Source: Styela clava (Eukaryota > Chordata > Ascidiacea > Stolidobranchia > Styelidae). From it: 64,000 nucleotides of DNA. The position numbers and the translations under genes are program-made. The DNA lies in NCBI RefSeq assembly GCF_964204865.1, contig NC_135261.1, forward strand, positions 10,912,001-10,976,000, given 5' to 3'. The notes beneath the pieces were generated by a model that was given only the letters and a program-made list of their open reading frames with translations, made no database searches and was not told where the DNA came from. Of this stretch, positions 52,301-64,000 are shown one piece after another; position 1 is the first letter of the stretch, and each line of letters begins with the position of its first letter.

Positions 52301-53650
52301 TAGAGTAATATATCTATAAAAGAGTGTTGAAATATAATACTGTAGTAGTTAACTGCTAAATTTACAACAGCAAATTATGGCACAAGACATGCATTTGAGC
52401 ATCGTCCTATAAAATCTCGAATTGACCGCACGATACATTATACAAGTAGGTATATTTGCCTAATTTTATTTTTTTATTTACAACATAATCGAATGTAGAA
52501 ATATACTAACATTATAATATCTATTGCCCAAAAATGATAAGAATATATGTTTAGTTTGGAAATTATTTATTAAAGTTGAATATTTATATTTTCTGAACAG
52601 CAGTGCAAATTATTTTACAGAGCTATGACTTGGTTTGACATCAAATGACTTCATTTGGTCGATTTGATTTGATTCCTAAAAAATGAATTGGTTGGCGATT
52701 ACACAAACTTTTGACATCGTATCAAACCCAGGCAACCCTATGAGAGGAAAAACTACTTTATTCATTGCCGCACAGGAATCAACAACAGTTTTATAATTTG
52801 TAGTTAATTAATCGCATTCAAATTGCAACAAGTATGGTAGAATTATTTTTAGATGGTATTCATCAAAACAATAAATCAATGACATATTATAAGTAAAATA
52901 CAATATCATCATATCTTTCTACGGCATGTAAATTTGTGTGGTCCCAATAGAATGTAATTTTTTCCAAAAAATGAAATCATCACTTCGAAATAGCAATTTT
53001 AAAATCAGATGATCAAAAATATTCATTATTCATTATAGTTATATTCACAACTCTCAAATTTGCCTAGCATAGTTAGCAACAGCCATGAAAAAACAGTGCA
53101 GTTATAGCTGCAACATTCATGTAAGGGCTTATCATTAACTTGGACAAAATTAGTATGCATTCAGATGATATATAAGTATAATGAAATGGTAAATTTGACC
53201 AAACACCCAATCGCTCAGTCGTACATGTAATGTTTAACATTTCAACTACATTGTGGGTCTAAGCATTGAACCCTGAGAAACTCCAGAAATACATTTCTTC
53301 ATAAAATAGATTACTTTATCAAGCTTAAGTGTACCTGCTATTGGGTTATCTCGATCTTGAATGAAGTCAAATGCTTATGTGATCGCCATCGCAGCTTATT
53401 CATATTATAATTGTCTAATCAAGTTGACGAAAATGATTCATCTGATGCCAAACCATGTCATAGATTTGTCACATATTTGGCTCTGTTAATACAATGTGTA
53501 ATGTTAAATAGGAACATGAAATATTTTTATTACCGAAAACGAAAATTAAGTTATAGTTGGATGTGTAATTCCCGCGTTCGTATTTTTACTTAATTCGCTT
53601 ATGTTGTTAATAATTGTTAAAAAAAAGTCTGCTTACCTGTATAATGATTT
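49300..53650. repeat. Nested, diverged foldback (quasi-palindromic) repeat cluster
   Basis: The outer arms are 49.33-50.4 kb and 52.7-53.64 kb, in inverted orientation. Example: AAATCATTATACAGGTAAGC at 49,349 against GCTTACCTGTATAATGATTT at 53,622. The inner arms are 50.2-50.75 kb and 51.55-52.4 kb, also inverted. A core of the form CTATGACTTGGTTTGACATC plus AAATGACTTCATTTGGTC appears forward at 49,565, 52,155 and 52,621, and reversed at 50,390, 53,345 and 53,990. Block 50.2-51.2 kb is also a diverged direct copy of 53.76-55.4 kb. No open frame of significance was found. Foldback-type transposon remains, or a complex satellite, are possible. Confidence 0.7.
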
Positions 53651-55565
53651 GTCCGAGCAATTCAAGATTTTGAATTGGATCATGTTTTTAATAGGGTGAT
53701 TGGCTTGACATTTTTGTTTGCTTCAAGCAAGGCTTAAAGCGAGCGCCCAAAATTTATAAATCAATCTACCCTACTTGTTGTAATTTGAATGCTATTAATT
53801 GAAAATTACGAAACAGTTGTTGATTCCTATGCGGCTATTAATAAAGTAGTTTGTTTATGAAATAGTTTCATGTCATGTGCCATAATTTGATGTTGTAAAT
53901 TTAGGAGCAAACTACTACGATATTATATTTCAACACTTTTCATAAATATATTAATCTATTAAACTTAAATGTACTTCCCGTTGGCCTAGGTTGCCTAGGT
54001 TTAGGATGAGGATAAAAGTTTGTGTAATCGCCAAACTAATTCATTTTTACGTGTCAAATCAAATCGACCAAATGGAGGCGTTCGATGTCAAATCAAGTCA
54101 CAGCTATGAAAAATATTTTGCGCTGTTCAGAAAATATGAAAATTCAATTTTAACAAATAATGTTCAAAATTAAATAAATATTTTTATCAATTTCGGGCAA
54201 TGAATATTATGATGTAGGAATATATATTTCTACATTCGCTTATGTTGTTGATAAAGGAATAAGTGTAGGCACATATGCCTACCTGCATCATGTATCGTTT
54301 AAGTTTAATTGAACGATGCTTACCACCGATATGTATAATTCTATTGGTTTTAGAGAATTCCGATTCAAACCCCTGTTTGAAGCTACAATCTTAACATAGC
54401 TTAGTTCATCGTACCATCCATTAAATTATCAGGACATTTAGCTAATATTATACGTTTGCATTGTGTGATTAAGTAAAAGTCCTTAGTTATGTTTCAAAGA
54501 TTAAAGAGTTTGCGTGGGTATAGTGGTGGAAAAAAAAGAAAGTGGGTGATATAAACAGAATGTTCTGTTTCCATGAGCCAAAGATTTGTTTCGCTTGCTA
54601 ACAATCGTCCACCAGATAATTTACACACTTCCCTTGTCGTCACGCTACCGTGCTGTTTTTCATAAAAATAGACGGCAAAATGCGTTCCATTTCCATTCGA
54701 AGCGACTTTCGTTCATAAAGTCTTCTCCACCATTATCTGACTGCAGGGAAGAAAATTCTAATACCTAGAATCAATATTGTTCATTTGTCGCTTTTAATCA
54801 TTAGATATTTGGAAATACTAACATATATCGAATTTGATTTAGAAAAAAAAAATTTCGGTTGAGAGTTCAAAACAAAAAGATATTTGGAATAAAATGAAAA
54901 ACTTTACTTTTGTTTAAAATTTAGACTAAACCATAAATAAGTTCTGCAGAGTCGTACAACATTTTCTGCATTCCTATATAGCGCTCTACTAATGTCACAA
55001 AATCAGAAAAAAATGATGTTCAAATTATGATTTACTGTTAAAAAGGTGCAAATAAATGTATTCAATATACTGTCATTGCTCAAGTATTATGAGAATAATC
55101 TTAAACAATGAGAACTAAGGATACAGAGCCATCAAAACAAACTCCAACCTGTCAATTCAGGATTACAAAGAGATTCTATGATTTAGAAATATAACCCCGT
55201 CCAAATTCATCACAAATTATCACTCTCAACTCTTGTCTAGAATCATTAAAAACATACACGTTTGTAAAATGCACAACATACATAGTTAAAAAGTTGTGCG
55301 AAGCGCCACAGCACAACCGAAAACTCTAGTAAGTCAGTCGCATCAGGTTGTTTGTTACATTGGCAATTACCAGATGGATTCTAACGATGCACCACCCGTC
55401 CACCTCTAAATTTTATAGATGATTTCGGAAGTTTTGTTAGATGCAACGCGTTGGTTTATACAATTCATACAATATTCCGTAAATTTTGTCGAAAGTAGAC
55501 AAGCTAAACCATCGACATTTCTCATTGCCCTTGATCATTTACAGAACTTCAAGAAGCTTTATTAA

Positions 55566-56537
55566 GTGGGGAAAGTGGGGAAGGTTGGGACACTTTTTTT
55601 CTTTTGCATATTTTGAGCCGTTAATTCTGCATATTCTCTTAAGTTTGCGGGACTAATGCATAGAGGGGATAGTTTTTATTCAGCAACAAAGAAATTCCCT
55701 TGCGACACACATCTTACTACCAAAATGCTTTGAAAAACGTCTGTCAAGTGTCCCACTGTACCCCACTTGTGGGGCACAATCGGACAGACCCTGGGGCACA
55801 ATGGGTCAGTCTGTCAAAATTCAACGAAGTATGCCCTTAAAAATAAGCAGTTAATCAGCATAATCGTCTAAAGTACGGGGAGACTTCGAATTTGAAGATT
55901 TAATATTTTTAAAATCAATGTTCAACTGAAATAGTTCATATATTTCGACAAAACATTTTGCAAAAAAATTTGATTATTTCCTTCCTCGAATCTAAATCTG
56001 GAAATATTATTGATTCTCGAATATATTCCATATTGGGCCATGGGTCGAAAGAAACCATTATATTACACAAAATATAACGCATCTCTAAGTTTCTAAGCAC
56101 TTATTGTATCAAACACTGTCGAATTGTGCCCTGTAGAGCATGTCCCACTGAACACCGGTCCATTGTTCCCTATAGGAAACAAATACTTTCAGACCATCCC
56201 ACGGCAAAATTTGGAAGGCACAGCCAATCGCTAACGTTAGGAATATTTTACAGTGGACTGACGCTAAAGAATATCAGACGATGGTTTGTCTCGTTGGAAA
56301 GGCTAAACTAAAAAAAAGAAAAAACTGGAACGGTGAAATTTTTTTTCCACCTCCCAAAACCAATTTCACCCCATAGCTTGCGCCGCTCTACCCGTCCGTT
56401 GTCCGTTCGCGGGGACGTTGTAACTCACCGAAGGGCGGATTGGAACATCGAGCCGCGGACAGGATTGCGGATATAGTATCAGTGTGATAGCTGATTTTCC
56501 ACTGTGCCCCATGTCCCAACGTACCCCACCTTCCCCT
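55566..56537. mobile_element. TIR element with GGGGAAGGTNGGGAC ends, in both duplicate copies
   Basis: The left end GTGGGGAAAGTGGGGAAGG, then TTGGGACAC, is mirrored by ATGTCCCAAC, GTACCCCACCTTCCCCTA at the right. Interior motifs TGTCCCACTGTACCCCACTT and GGGGCACAATGGGTCAG repeat the terminal theme. The second copy is at about 62,099-63,070. No intact transposase is present. The class is not assigned. Confidence 0.55.
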
Positions 56538-57000
56538 ACGCCAAAAGCAGTATTACCAAGAAGGTAATTTCGTTCACAAACGTTAGGTTCGTGCTGCAAA
56601 GTGTTGCTGCGGTTGAGTCAACTTTATTACTTATATCTGCTTGCGCAGCCAGTTTTCCTATCGATATGGAAACGGAACGGAACTGCTAAACTTTAATGTT
56701 TTGACCCTATGCTCATCAGTGTCACCTTGAAGCAGAGTTTATCGAGAAACGAGAAACAAAATGAAATTTATTAAATATAATTTTCAAATGAAATAGATAT
56801 TGATACGAAACATCCGATAACCTTCTCGTTTGTTAGAGCTGAGTAGCATCAGTATCATCACATTGTTCTATCTTTTTATCCACAAGTGATTGTTGAAAAT
56901 TACTTTCCTGCAACGTGGAGCAATCAAGTTGTAAAAATATCGATACTGAGTGACTAATAAAACTGTTGAAAATATCGATAGTGGTAGTTAACAAATTGCG

Positions 57001-57420
57001 GAGTACAGCAAATTTTTCATTCATCAATAGAGCCATTCTCATGCATGGATTCAACAACTTTCGAATATTCAATTACAAACATGATGGATTTCTACATGCG
57101 GCGTATAAAAATAACTTAGTGTTGTAAGTATATACTGTAAGAGGAGATTGATGGAGAAAAAACTTCGTTATATGTATATATATTATATGTATATAAATAG
57201 GAGTACAGCAAATTTTTCATTCTTCACAAGCTTTTTTTTTCATTTGTATGTCACTACCAATAGAACCATTCTCATGCATGGATTCAACAACTTTCGAATA
57301 TTCAATTACAAACATGATGGACTTCTACATGCGGCGTATAAAACTAAATTAGTGTTGTAAGTATATACTGTAAGGGGAGATTGATGGAGAAAATACTTCG
57401 TTATATGTATATATATCCCC
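57001..57420. repeat. Local two-copy tandem repeat of about 200-233 bp
   Basis: GAGTACAGCAAATTTTTCAT at 57,001 recurs at 57,201. ATTCTCATGCATGGATTCAA at 57,035 recurs at 57,268. The second unit has an extra roughly 33-bp T-rich insert (CACAAGCTTTTTTTTTCATT area). Both units end in ATGTATATATAT. The pair is present again at 63,534-63,953. Confidence 0.85.
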
Positions 57421-58224
57421 CCCAGACCCCCCCCATTGATGAGACATTGATGAAAACAGATCTGTCTGCTGTTAAAAAATAAAACTTTGTAAGACATTTG
57501 CTTCATATGATTCAAATTGAAATATTTCACGGTAACACGAAGGGCCAAAAGTTGTGAATGCTGATAGAATATTTATTATCAAAATAAAGTAGAGAAGGAA
57601 GTGACAAATTACTTGGCTATTTGAATATTCAAACTTTATTAAAATAGTTGTATATCAAAGAGAAAGTAAATAATGTCAATTTAAAATATTCTTTAAAATG
57701 TTTTATCACTCACTGAATTTGAAGAAGATTTTAGAATTTCTTTTAATGGTTCGATCTCTGACTATCATGTTGATAAAAACTTGTGCTTAATTTTCAATCT
57801 GTTTATCAAAGTAATAACAGTATGGCACATCATTACATCGATTTTAATCAGAATTAGAAGCAAGGTCACAATAAAAGCTCAGAAATTAAAGAGAATGATC
57901 TCTGAGCGAAGCTATTACCATTTGACGCGAGACTTGAAGCAGTTCGCGACAATTCGGTCAGGAAAACAGTTACGAGGTATTGAATCACACAGAACTGAAA
58001 CAAATGAAAAACAAACAAACATTTTTTTGGCCTGCTAGGTAGACTAACTGTAATCGGGTGAGAGTTCACACCCAACCGAGTTTGACTGCTGAAAACTATT
58101 CTGGAGGGACAAGTTTCAAAAGTTTAGAAAAACACAGTCCATTGTAGTACCTGTGAAACTAAGCACAACGGCGCAATATTTCGCCGATGCCAGTGCCTGT
58201 TCATGGCCTTTGGAGGCCATAAGC
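57421..58224 (+). other. Spacer with one open frame (57,697-58,038), unrecognised
   Basis: After a C-rich tract, a 113-codon frame without an early ATG runs from 57,697 to TAG at 58,036. It contains EEDFRISFNGSISDYHVDK, a hydrophobic stretch (LIFNLFIKVITVWHIITSIL) and a basic one (KLKRMISERSYYHLTRDLK). It could be an exon or a decayed transposon frame. I do not recognise it, and no splice partner was found. Confidence 0.25.
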
Positions 58225-58783
58225 CAGAGTCGCCCAAATCGTGGACCGCGGGTCATATGTGGCCGCGGAAGCATTTCGAGTGGCCCGCGCTGTATTTTTC
58301 AGAATAGAATAAAATATTTGAGAATGAGAATTCGTTGATGTATATTATGGATTGTTCGGGTTGCCAATGTTTTACGTCCGGAAATAAAAGAGGTGTTTGC
58401 AAAAATATCAGACCACAACGCGTCGTGTTGAGGAGCTTGGGAACTCTGCAGTGGAAACTTTAATTGCAAAAACGGGGGAAAGTTTCATCATATTCCTTGG
58501 AGCTTGAGGAAAGCGCTGACATTAAGTTTACTGATTAGTTTGCGACTTGGCGATCTTCTTGCGGGAAGTTAATGATGATTTGAAATTACCGAAGAGCTCG
58601 CAGCCATTGTCCCTATTAAGGGTACGACTAGAGGCATTGATTTGTTGGGGGCTGTTATAAAATTTTTTCTATTAACCTGTAGTCAGTGTAGCCAAACTTG
58701 AACATAACTATCATGTTAAGTGGCCCGCGCGATTATTAGTAAACTACATGTGGCCCTTCGGCCAAAAAGGTTGGACGACCCTG
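58225..58783 (+). mobile_element. Decayed hAT element with transposase remnant
   Basis: The left end CAGAGTCGCCCAAATCGTGG and right end GGTTGGACGACCCTG match the 33,996 family in degenerate form. Flanks CCATAAGC and CCCTAAGC agree at 7 of 8 bases. The plus-strand frame at about 58,583-58,665 reads FEITEELAAIVPIKGTTRG followed by IDLLGAV. This resembles the conserved block of hAT transposases related to GTF2IRD2/ZBED-type proteins. Upstream frames are broken by stops and shifts, so it is a pseudogene. Confidence 0.8.
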
Positions 58784-59962
58784 CCCTAAGCACTCAAGAC
58801 TTTGGTGCCCTTTTTACAAAATATAATAAGAGGAATGTAACTAGTGTTCCGTGTTATCTGAAATTGAAAATAAGTTTCAAGGACCAAGACCCAAGCTGTG
58901 ATTTTTTTTTTTAACTTTGCATTTCCCGAATTTACTACATAGGCCCACATATAAAGTCATCCCGGCTGTCTTCATTGACTATATTGTCATCGAGAGTTCA
59001 TGCGCATATACTCTGCCTAAATATTGGTTTCGGTTCAAAAAATAGAAAATAATTGACGTTGTCGATACAAAATAACTCGAAATTAGCCATACAATGAATG
59101 AAGTGCACTCTATCTCTGTCATTAACGTTTTCTTTTAAATATGGGTATTCTCGTTTTAAGTCATTTGTTGATTTACATTTTCTTTTGGGCATTTCAACAG
59201 GTAATTTAGCCACTTTTAGTCAAATTACAGACCTTGACATTGGCTTGACTATTTTGTTTTACTTCAAGCAAGGCTCAACGCAAAAACCAAATGATACACG
59301 TAAAAAGGAAATTTTGTTTTAGAATATTCCGAGTTTCACCCATGTTCTCTGCAGCTGCAATGTCAACATAGTTTGCTTCAGCGCACTAATCATCAGCTTA
59401 CCCAGAGCATTCCGCCAACATGACAAGTTTAGCCGATACAATCTAATGAAACTATGCAATTACATTCCAAAAAATCACGTAATCGTGGATATTGTGGCGG
59501 GGATTGAAGATATTAATAGAATTATTTTAATGTTCTATTTCCATGAGCCAATAATTTGTCAATGAGAGCCAATAATTTGCCAATAAGAGTCTGTCACATA
59601 TATTCACACGTAGCCATTGTCGTCACCCATATAAAATAGAAAAAAAACCGCAATAACCTATACCTTCATTTTTTGTGTTGTAACAAAATGCGTCGTTTTA
59701 TATTTGAAAATTTAAAAAAGAGACAAAACAAATAATCTCTGCTCTTCTATAATATGGAGCACGCACGTATCGAATATCAGACGATGCATATATATTGTTA
59801 AGTAGCATTATTTTTTCTGCCGTTCAGAATCGACTTTCAGCAGCAAAGATTCTTCATAGTTAGACTTAATTCGGACGCCGAGATTCCAAAAGTAAAACGA
59901 GCTTCGTGATTGTTGACGATATTGATGTCAAAATGAAGATTTGTATGCGGATCGTTTTCATC
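58784..59962. repeat. Spacer and inverted block preceding copy 2
   Basis: 58,784-59,200 shows nothing recognised. From about 59,220 on, sequence resembles the inverted form of 48.64-49.26 kb. TTGGCTTGACTATTTTGTTT with ACTTCAAGCAAGGCT also parallels 53,700-53,740 in the same orientation. The block ends abruptly at the start of duplicate copy 2. Confidence 0.55.
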
Positions 59963-62900
59963 AAAATGATTCATCTGATGCCAAACCATGTCATAGATTT
60001 GTCACATATTTGGCTCTGTTAATACAATGTGTAATGTTAAATAGGAACATGAAATATTTTTATTACCGAAAACGAAAATTAAGTTATAGTTGGATGTGTA
60101 ATTCCCGCGTTCGTATTTTTACTTAATTCGCTTATGTTGTTAATAATTGTTAAAAAAAAGTCTGCTTACCTGTATAATGATTTGTCCGAGCAATTCAAGA
60201 TTTTGAATTGGATCATGTTTTTAATAGGGTGATTGGCTTGACATTTTTGTTTGCTTCAAGCAAGGCTTAAAGCGAGCGCCCAAAATTTATAAATCAATCT
60301 ACCCTACTTGTTGTAATTTGAATGCTATTAATTGAAAATTACGAAACAGTTGTTGATTCCTATGCGGCTATTAATAAAGTAGTTTGTTTATGAAATAGTT
60401 TCATGTCATGTGCCATAATTTGATGTTGTAAATTTAGGAGCAAACTACTACGATATTATATTTCAACACTTTTCATAAATATATTAATCTATTAAACTTA
60501 AATGTACTTCCCGTTGGCCTAGGTTGCCTAGGTTTAGGATGAGGTTAAAAGTTTGTGTAATCGCCAAACTAATTCATTTTTACGTGTCAAATCAAATCGA
60601 CCAAATGGAGGCGTTCGATGTCAAATCAAGTCACAGCTATGAAAAATATTTTGCGCTGTTCAGAAAATATGAAAATTCAATTTTAACAAATAATGTTCAA
60701 AATTAAATAAATATTTTTATCAATTTCGGGCAATGAATATTATGATGTAGGAATATATATTTCTACATTCGCTTATGTTGTTGATAAAGGAATAAGTGTA
60801 GGCACATATGCCTACCTGCATCATGTATCGTTTAAGTTTAATTGAACGATGCTTACCACCGATATGTATAATTCTATTGGTTTTAGAGAATTCCGATTCA
60901 AACCCCTGTTTGAAGCTACAATCTTAACATAGCTTAGTTCATCGTACCATCCATTAAATTATCAGGACATTTAGCTAATATTATACGTTTGCATTGTGTG
61001 ATTAAGTAAAAGTCCTTAGTTATGTTTCAAAGATTAAAGAGTTTGCGTGGGTATAGTGGTGGAAAAAAAAGAAAGTGGGTGATATAAACAGAATGTTCTG
61101 TTTCCATGAGCCAAAGATTTGTTTCGCTTGCTAACAATCGTCCACCAGATAATTTACACACTTCCCTTGTCGTCACGCTACCGTGCTGTTTTTCATAAAA
61201 ATAGACGGCAAAATGCGTTCCATTTCCATTCGAAGCGACTTTCGTTCATAAAGTCTTCTCCACCATTATCTGACTGCAGGGAAGAAAATTCTAATACCTA
61301 GAATCAATATTGTTCATTTGTCGCTTTTAATCATTAGATATTTGGAAATACTAACATATATCGAATTTGATTTAGAAAAAAAAAATTTCGGTTGAGAGTT
61401 CAAAACAAAAAGATATTTGGAATAAAATGAAAAACTTTACTTTTGTTTAAAATTTAGACTAAACCATAAATAAGTTCTGCAGAGTCGTACAACATTTTCT
61501 GCATTCCTATATAGCGCTCTACTAATGTCACAAAATCAGAAAAAAATGATGTTCAAATTATGATTTACTGTTAAAAAGGTGCAAATAAATGTATTCAATA
61601 TACTGTCATTGCTCAAGTATTATGAGAATAATCTTAAACAATGAGAACTAAGGATACAGGGCCATCAAAACAAACTCCAACCTGTCAATTCAGGATTACA
61701 AAGAGATTCTATGATTTAGAAATATAACCCCGTCCAAATTCATCACAAATTATCACTCTCAACTCTTGTCTAGAATCATTAAAAACATACACGTTTGTAA
61801 AATGCACAACATACATAGTTATAAAGTTGTGCGAAGCGCCACAGCACAACCGAAAACTCTAGTAAGTCAGTCGCATCAGGTTGTTTGTTACATTGGCAAT
61901 TACCAGATGGATTCTAACGATGCACCACCTGTCCACCTCTAAATTTTATAGATGATTTCGGAAGTTTTGTTAGATGCAACGCGTTGGTTTATACAATTCA
62001 TACAATATTCCGTAAATTTTGTCGAAAGTAGACAAGCTAAACCATCGACATTTCTCATTGCCCTTGATCTTTTACAGAACTTCAAGAAGCTGTATTAAGT
62101 GGGGAAAGTGGGGAAGGTTGGGACACTTTTTTTCTTTTGCATATTTTGAGCCGTTAATTCTGCATATTCTCTTAAGTTTGCGGGACTAATGCATAGAGGG
62201 GATAGTTTTTATTCAGCAACAAAGAAATTCCCTTGCGACACACATCTTACTACCAAAATGCTTTGAAAAACGTCTGTCAAGTGTCCCACTGTACCCCACT
62301 TGTGGGGCACAATCGGACAGACCCTGGGGCACAATGGGTCAGTCTGTCAAAATTCAACGAAGTATGCCCTTAAAAATAAGCAGTTAATCAGCATAATCGT
62401 CTAAAGTACGGGGAGACTTCGAATTTGAAGATTTAATATTTTTAAAATCAATGTTCAACTGAAATAGTTCATATATTTCGACAAAACATTTTGCAAAAAA
62501 ATTTGATTATTTCCTTCCTCGAATCTAAATCTGGAAATATTATTGATTCTCGAATATATTCCATATTGGGCCATGGGTCGAAAGAAACCATTATATTACA
62601 CAAAATATAACGCATCTCTAAGTTTCTAAGCACTTATTGTATCAAACACTGTCGAATTGTGCCCTGTAGAGCATGTCCCACTGAACACCGGTCCATTGTT
62701 CCCTATAGGAAACAAATACTTTCAGACCATCCCACGGCAAAATTCGGAAGGCACAGCCAATCGCTAACGTTAGGAATATTTTACAGTGGACTGACGCTAA
62801 AGAATATCAGACGATGGTTTGTCTCGTTGGAAAGGCTAAACTAAAAAAAAGAAAAAACTGGAACGGTGAAATTTTTTTTCCACCTCCCAAAACCAATTTC

Positions 62901-64000
62901 ACCCCATAGCTTGCGCCGCTCTACCCGTCCGTTGTCCGTTCGCGGGGACGTTGTAACTCACCGAAGGGCGGATTGGAACATCGAGCCGCGGACAGGATTG
63001 CGGATATAGTATCAGTGTGATAGCTGATTTTCCACTGTGCCCCATGTCCCAACGTACCCCACCTTCCCCTACGCCAAAAGCAGTATTACCAAGAAGGTAA
63101 TTTCGTTCACAAACGTTAGGTTCGTGCTGCAAAGTGTTGCTGCGGTTGAGTCAACTTTATTACTTATATCTGCTTGCGCAGCCAGTTTTCCTATCGATAT
63201 GGAAACGGAACGGAACTGCTAAACTTTAATGTTTTGACCCTATGCTCATCAGTGTCACCTTGAAGCAGAGTTTATCGAGAAACGAGAAACAAAATGAAAT
63301 TTATTAAATATAATTTTCAAATGAAATAGATATTGATACGAAACATCCGATAACCTTCTCGTTTGTTAGAGCTGAGTAGCATCAGTATCATCACATTGTT
63401 CTATCTTTTTATCCACAAGTGATTGTTGAAAATTACTTTCCTGCAACGTGGAGCAATCAAGTTGTAAAAATATCGATACTGAGTGACTAATAAAACTGTT
63501 GAAAATATCGATAGTGGTAGTTAACAAATTGCGGAGTACAGCAAATTTTTCATTCATCAATAGAGCCATTCTCATGCATGGATTCAACAACTTTCGAATA
63601 TTCAATTACAAACATGATGGATTTCTACATGCGGCGTATAAAAATAACTTAGTGTTGTAAGTATATACTGTAAGAGGAGATTGATGGAGAAAAAACTTCG
63701 TTATATGTATATATATTATATGTATATAAATAGGAGTACAGCAAATTTTTCATTCTTCACAAGCTTTTTTTTTCATTTGTATGTCACTACCAATAGAACC
63801 ATTCTCATGCATGGATTCAACAACTTTCGAATATTCAATTACAAACATGATGGACTTCTACATGCGGCGTATAAAACTAAATTAGTGTTGTAAGTATATA
63901 CTGTAAGGGGAGATTGATGGAGAAAATACTTCGTTATATGTATATATATCCCCCCCAGACCCCCCCCCCCCCCCCCCCCCCCCCCATTGATGAGACATTG
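59963..64000 (+). repeat. Copy 2 of the 6,533-bp-offset duplication (runs off window)
   Basis: Nearly identical to 53,430-57,467. The clearest length difference is a poly-C tract after CCCCAGA: 8 C in copy 1 and 26 C in copy 2 (63,960-63,985). The end of the duplication is beyond the window. Confidence 0.95.

Larger units (their letters stand above)
53430..57467 (+). repeat. Copy 1 of a 6,533-bp-offset duplication
   Basis: From AAAATGATTCATCTGATGCC at 53,430 onward every base read recurs 6,533 bp downstream (59,963), with only about seven substitutions noticed over 4 kb. Examples are 54,015 A/T, 55,127 A/G, 55,396 C/T and 56,209 T/C. The left breakpoint is sharp: flanking bases before 53,430 and 59,963 are unrelated. 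The block contains a TIR element (about 55,566-56,537) and a local duplication at 57.0-57.4 kb. Small open frames in both copies (such as 77 and 79 codons) look like chance, because the surrounding non-coding sequence is conserved equally. Confidence 0.95.

Noticed and set aside
56366..57072. Minus-strand ORFs of 77 and 79 codons, conserved in both duplicate copies
   Set aside because: Conservation equals that of surrounding non-coding DNA, and the first lies inside a TIR element; no domain is visible.
1..64000. CRISPR arrays, operons or other prokaryotic systems
   Set aside because: The window is eukaryotic by intron structure and transposon content; no regularly spaced short repeats were seen.

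Overview
This is animal nuclear DNA. It is AT-rich, its genes are split by spliceosomal GT-AG introns, and it is dense in small DNA transposons and a tRNA-derived SINE. It holds a full TBC1D5 orthologue, a secreted phospholipase A2, a C-type-lectin-like gene and an EGF-bearing membrane protein. Short introns, many hAT-type miniature elements and lectin-like genes suggest an invertebrate, quite possibly an ascidian tunicate. That assignment is inference and was not tested.

Layout. Positions 1-13,500 show no recognised gene. They carry hAT-family elements (1-146, 847-2867, 11868-12572) and a mariner-type miniature element (9370-9982). From 13,540 to 24,534 on the minus strand, 14 exons join in frame into a 664-residue TBC1D5. 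Its introns hold a tandem repeat, a miniature element, a truncated SINE and a hAT-like insertion with a perfect 8-bp target-site duplication just beside the first exon. Positions 24.5-28.1 kb are the upstream flank: a second copy of that hAT-like element interrupted by a SINE, and a hAT miniature element whose 43-bp inverted repeats carry CAAGATGGCGGAC. From 28,165 to 35,279 on the plus strand a ten-exon model encodes an unfamiliar single-pass membrane protein (signal peptide, Pro/Thr-rich stretch, one EGF domain, novel ectodomain, membrane helix, tail). A secreted phospholipase A2 (five exons, minus) lies at 36,108-38,539. The last five exons of a lectin-like gene (minus) lie at 43,403-45,600.

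From 46.7 kb to the end I see no convincing gene, only structured repeats. There are two abutting elements with GGCCATCGTTGTCA-type ends (46,685-48,268), then a nested quasi-palindrome centred near 51.2-51.5 kb (about 49.3-53.65 kb). A nearly perfect direct duplication with a 6,533-bp offset follows: 53,430-57,467 recurs at 59,963-64,000 and runs off the window. This foldback-plus-duplication complex is the least explained part of the window.

Exon boundaries were set by eye from splice signals, reading phase and remembered family sequence. No alignment or database search was run.
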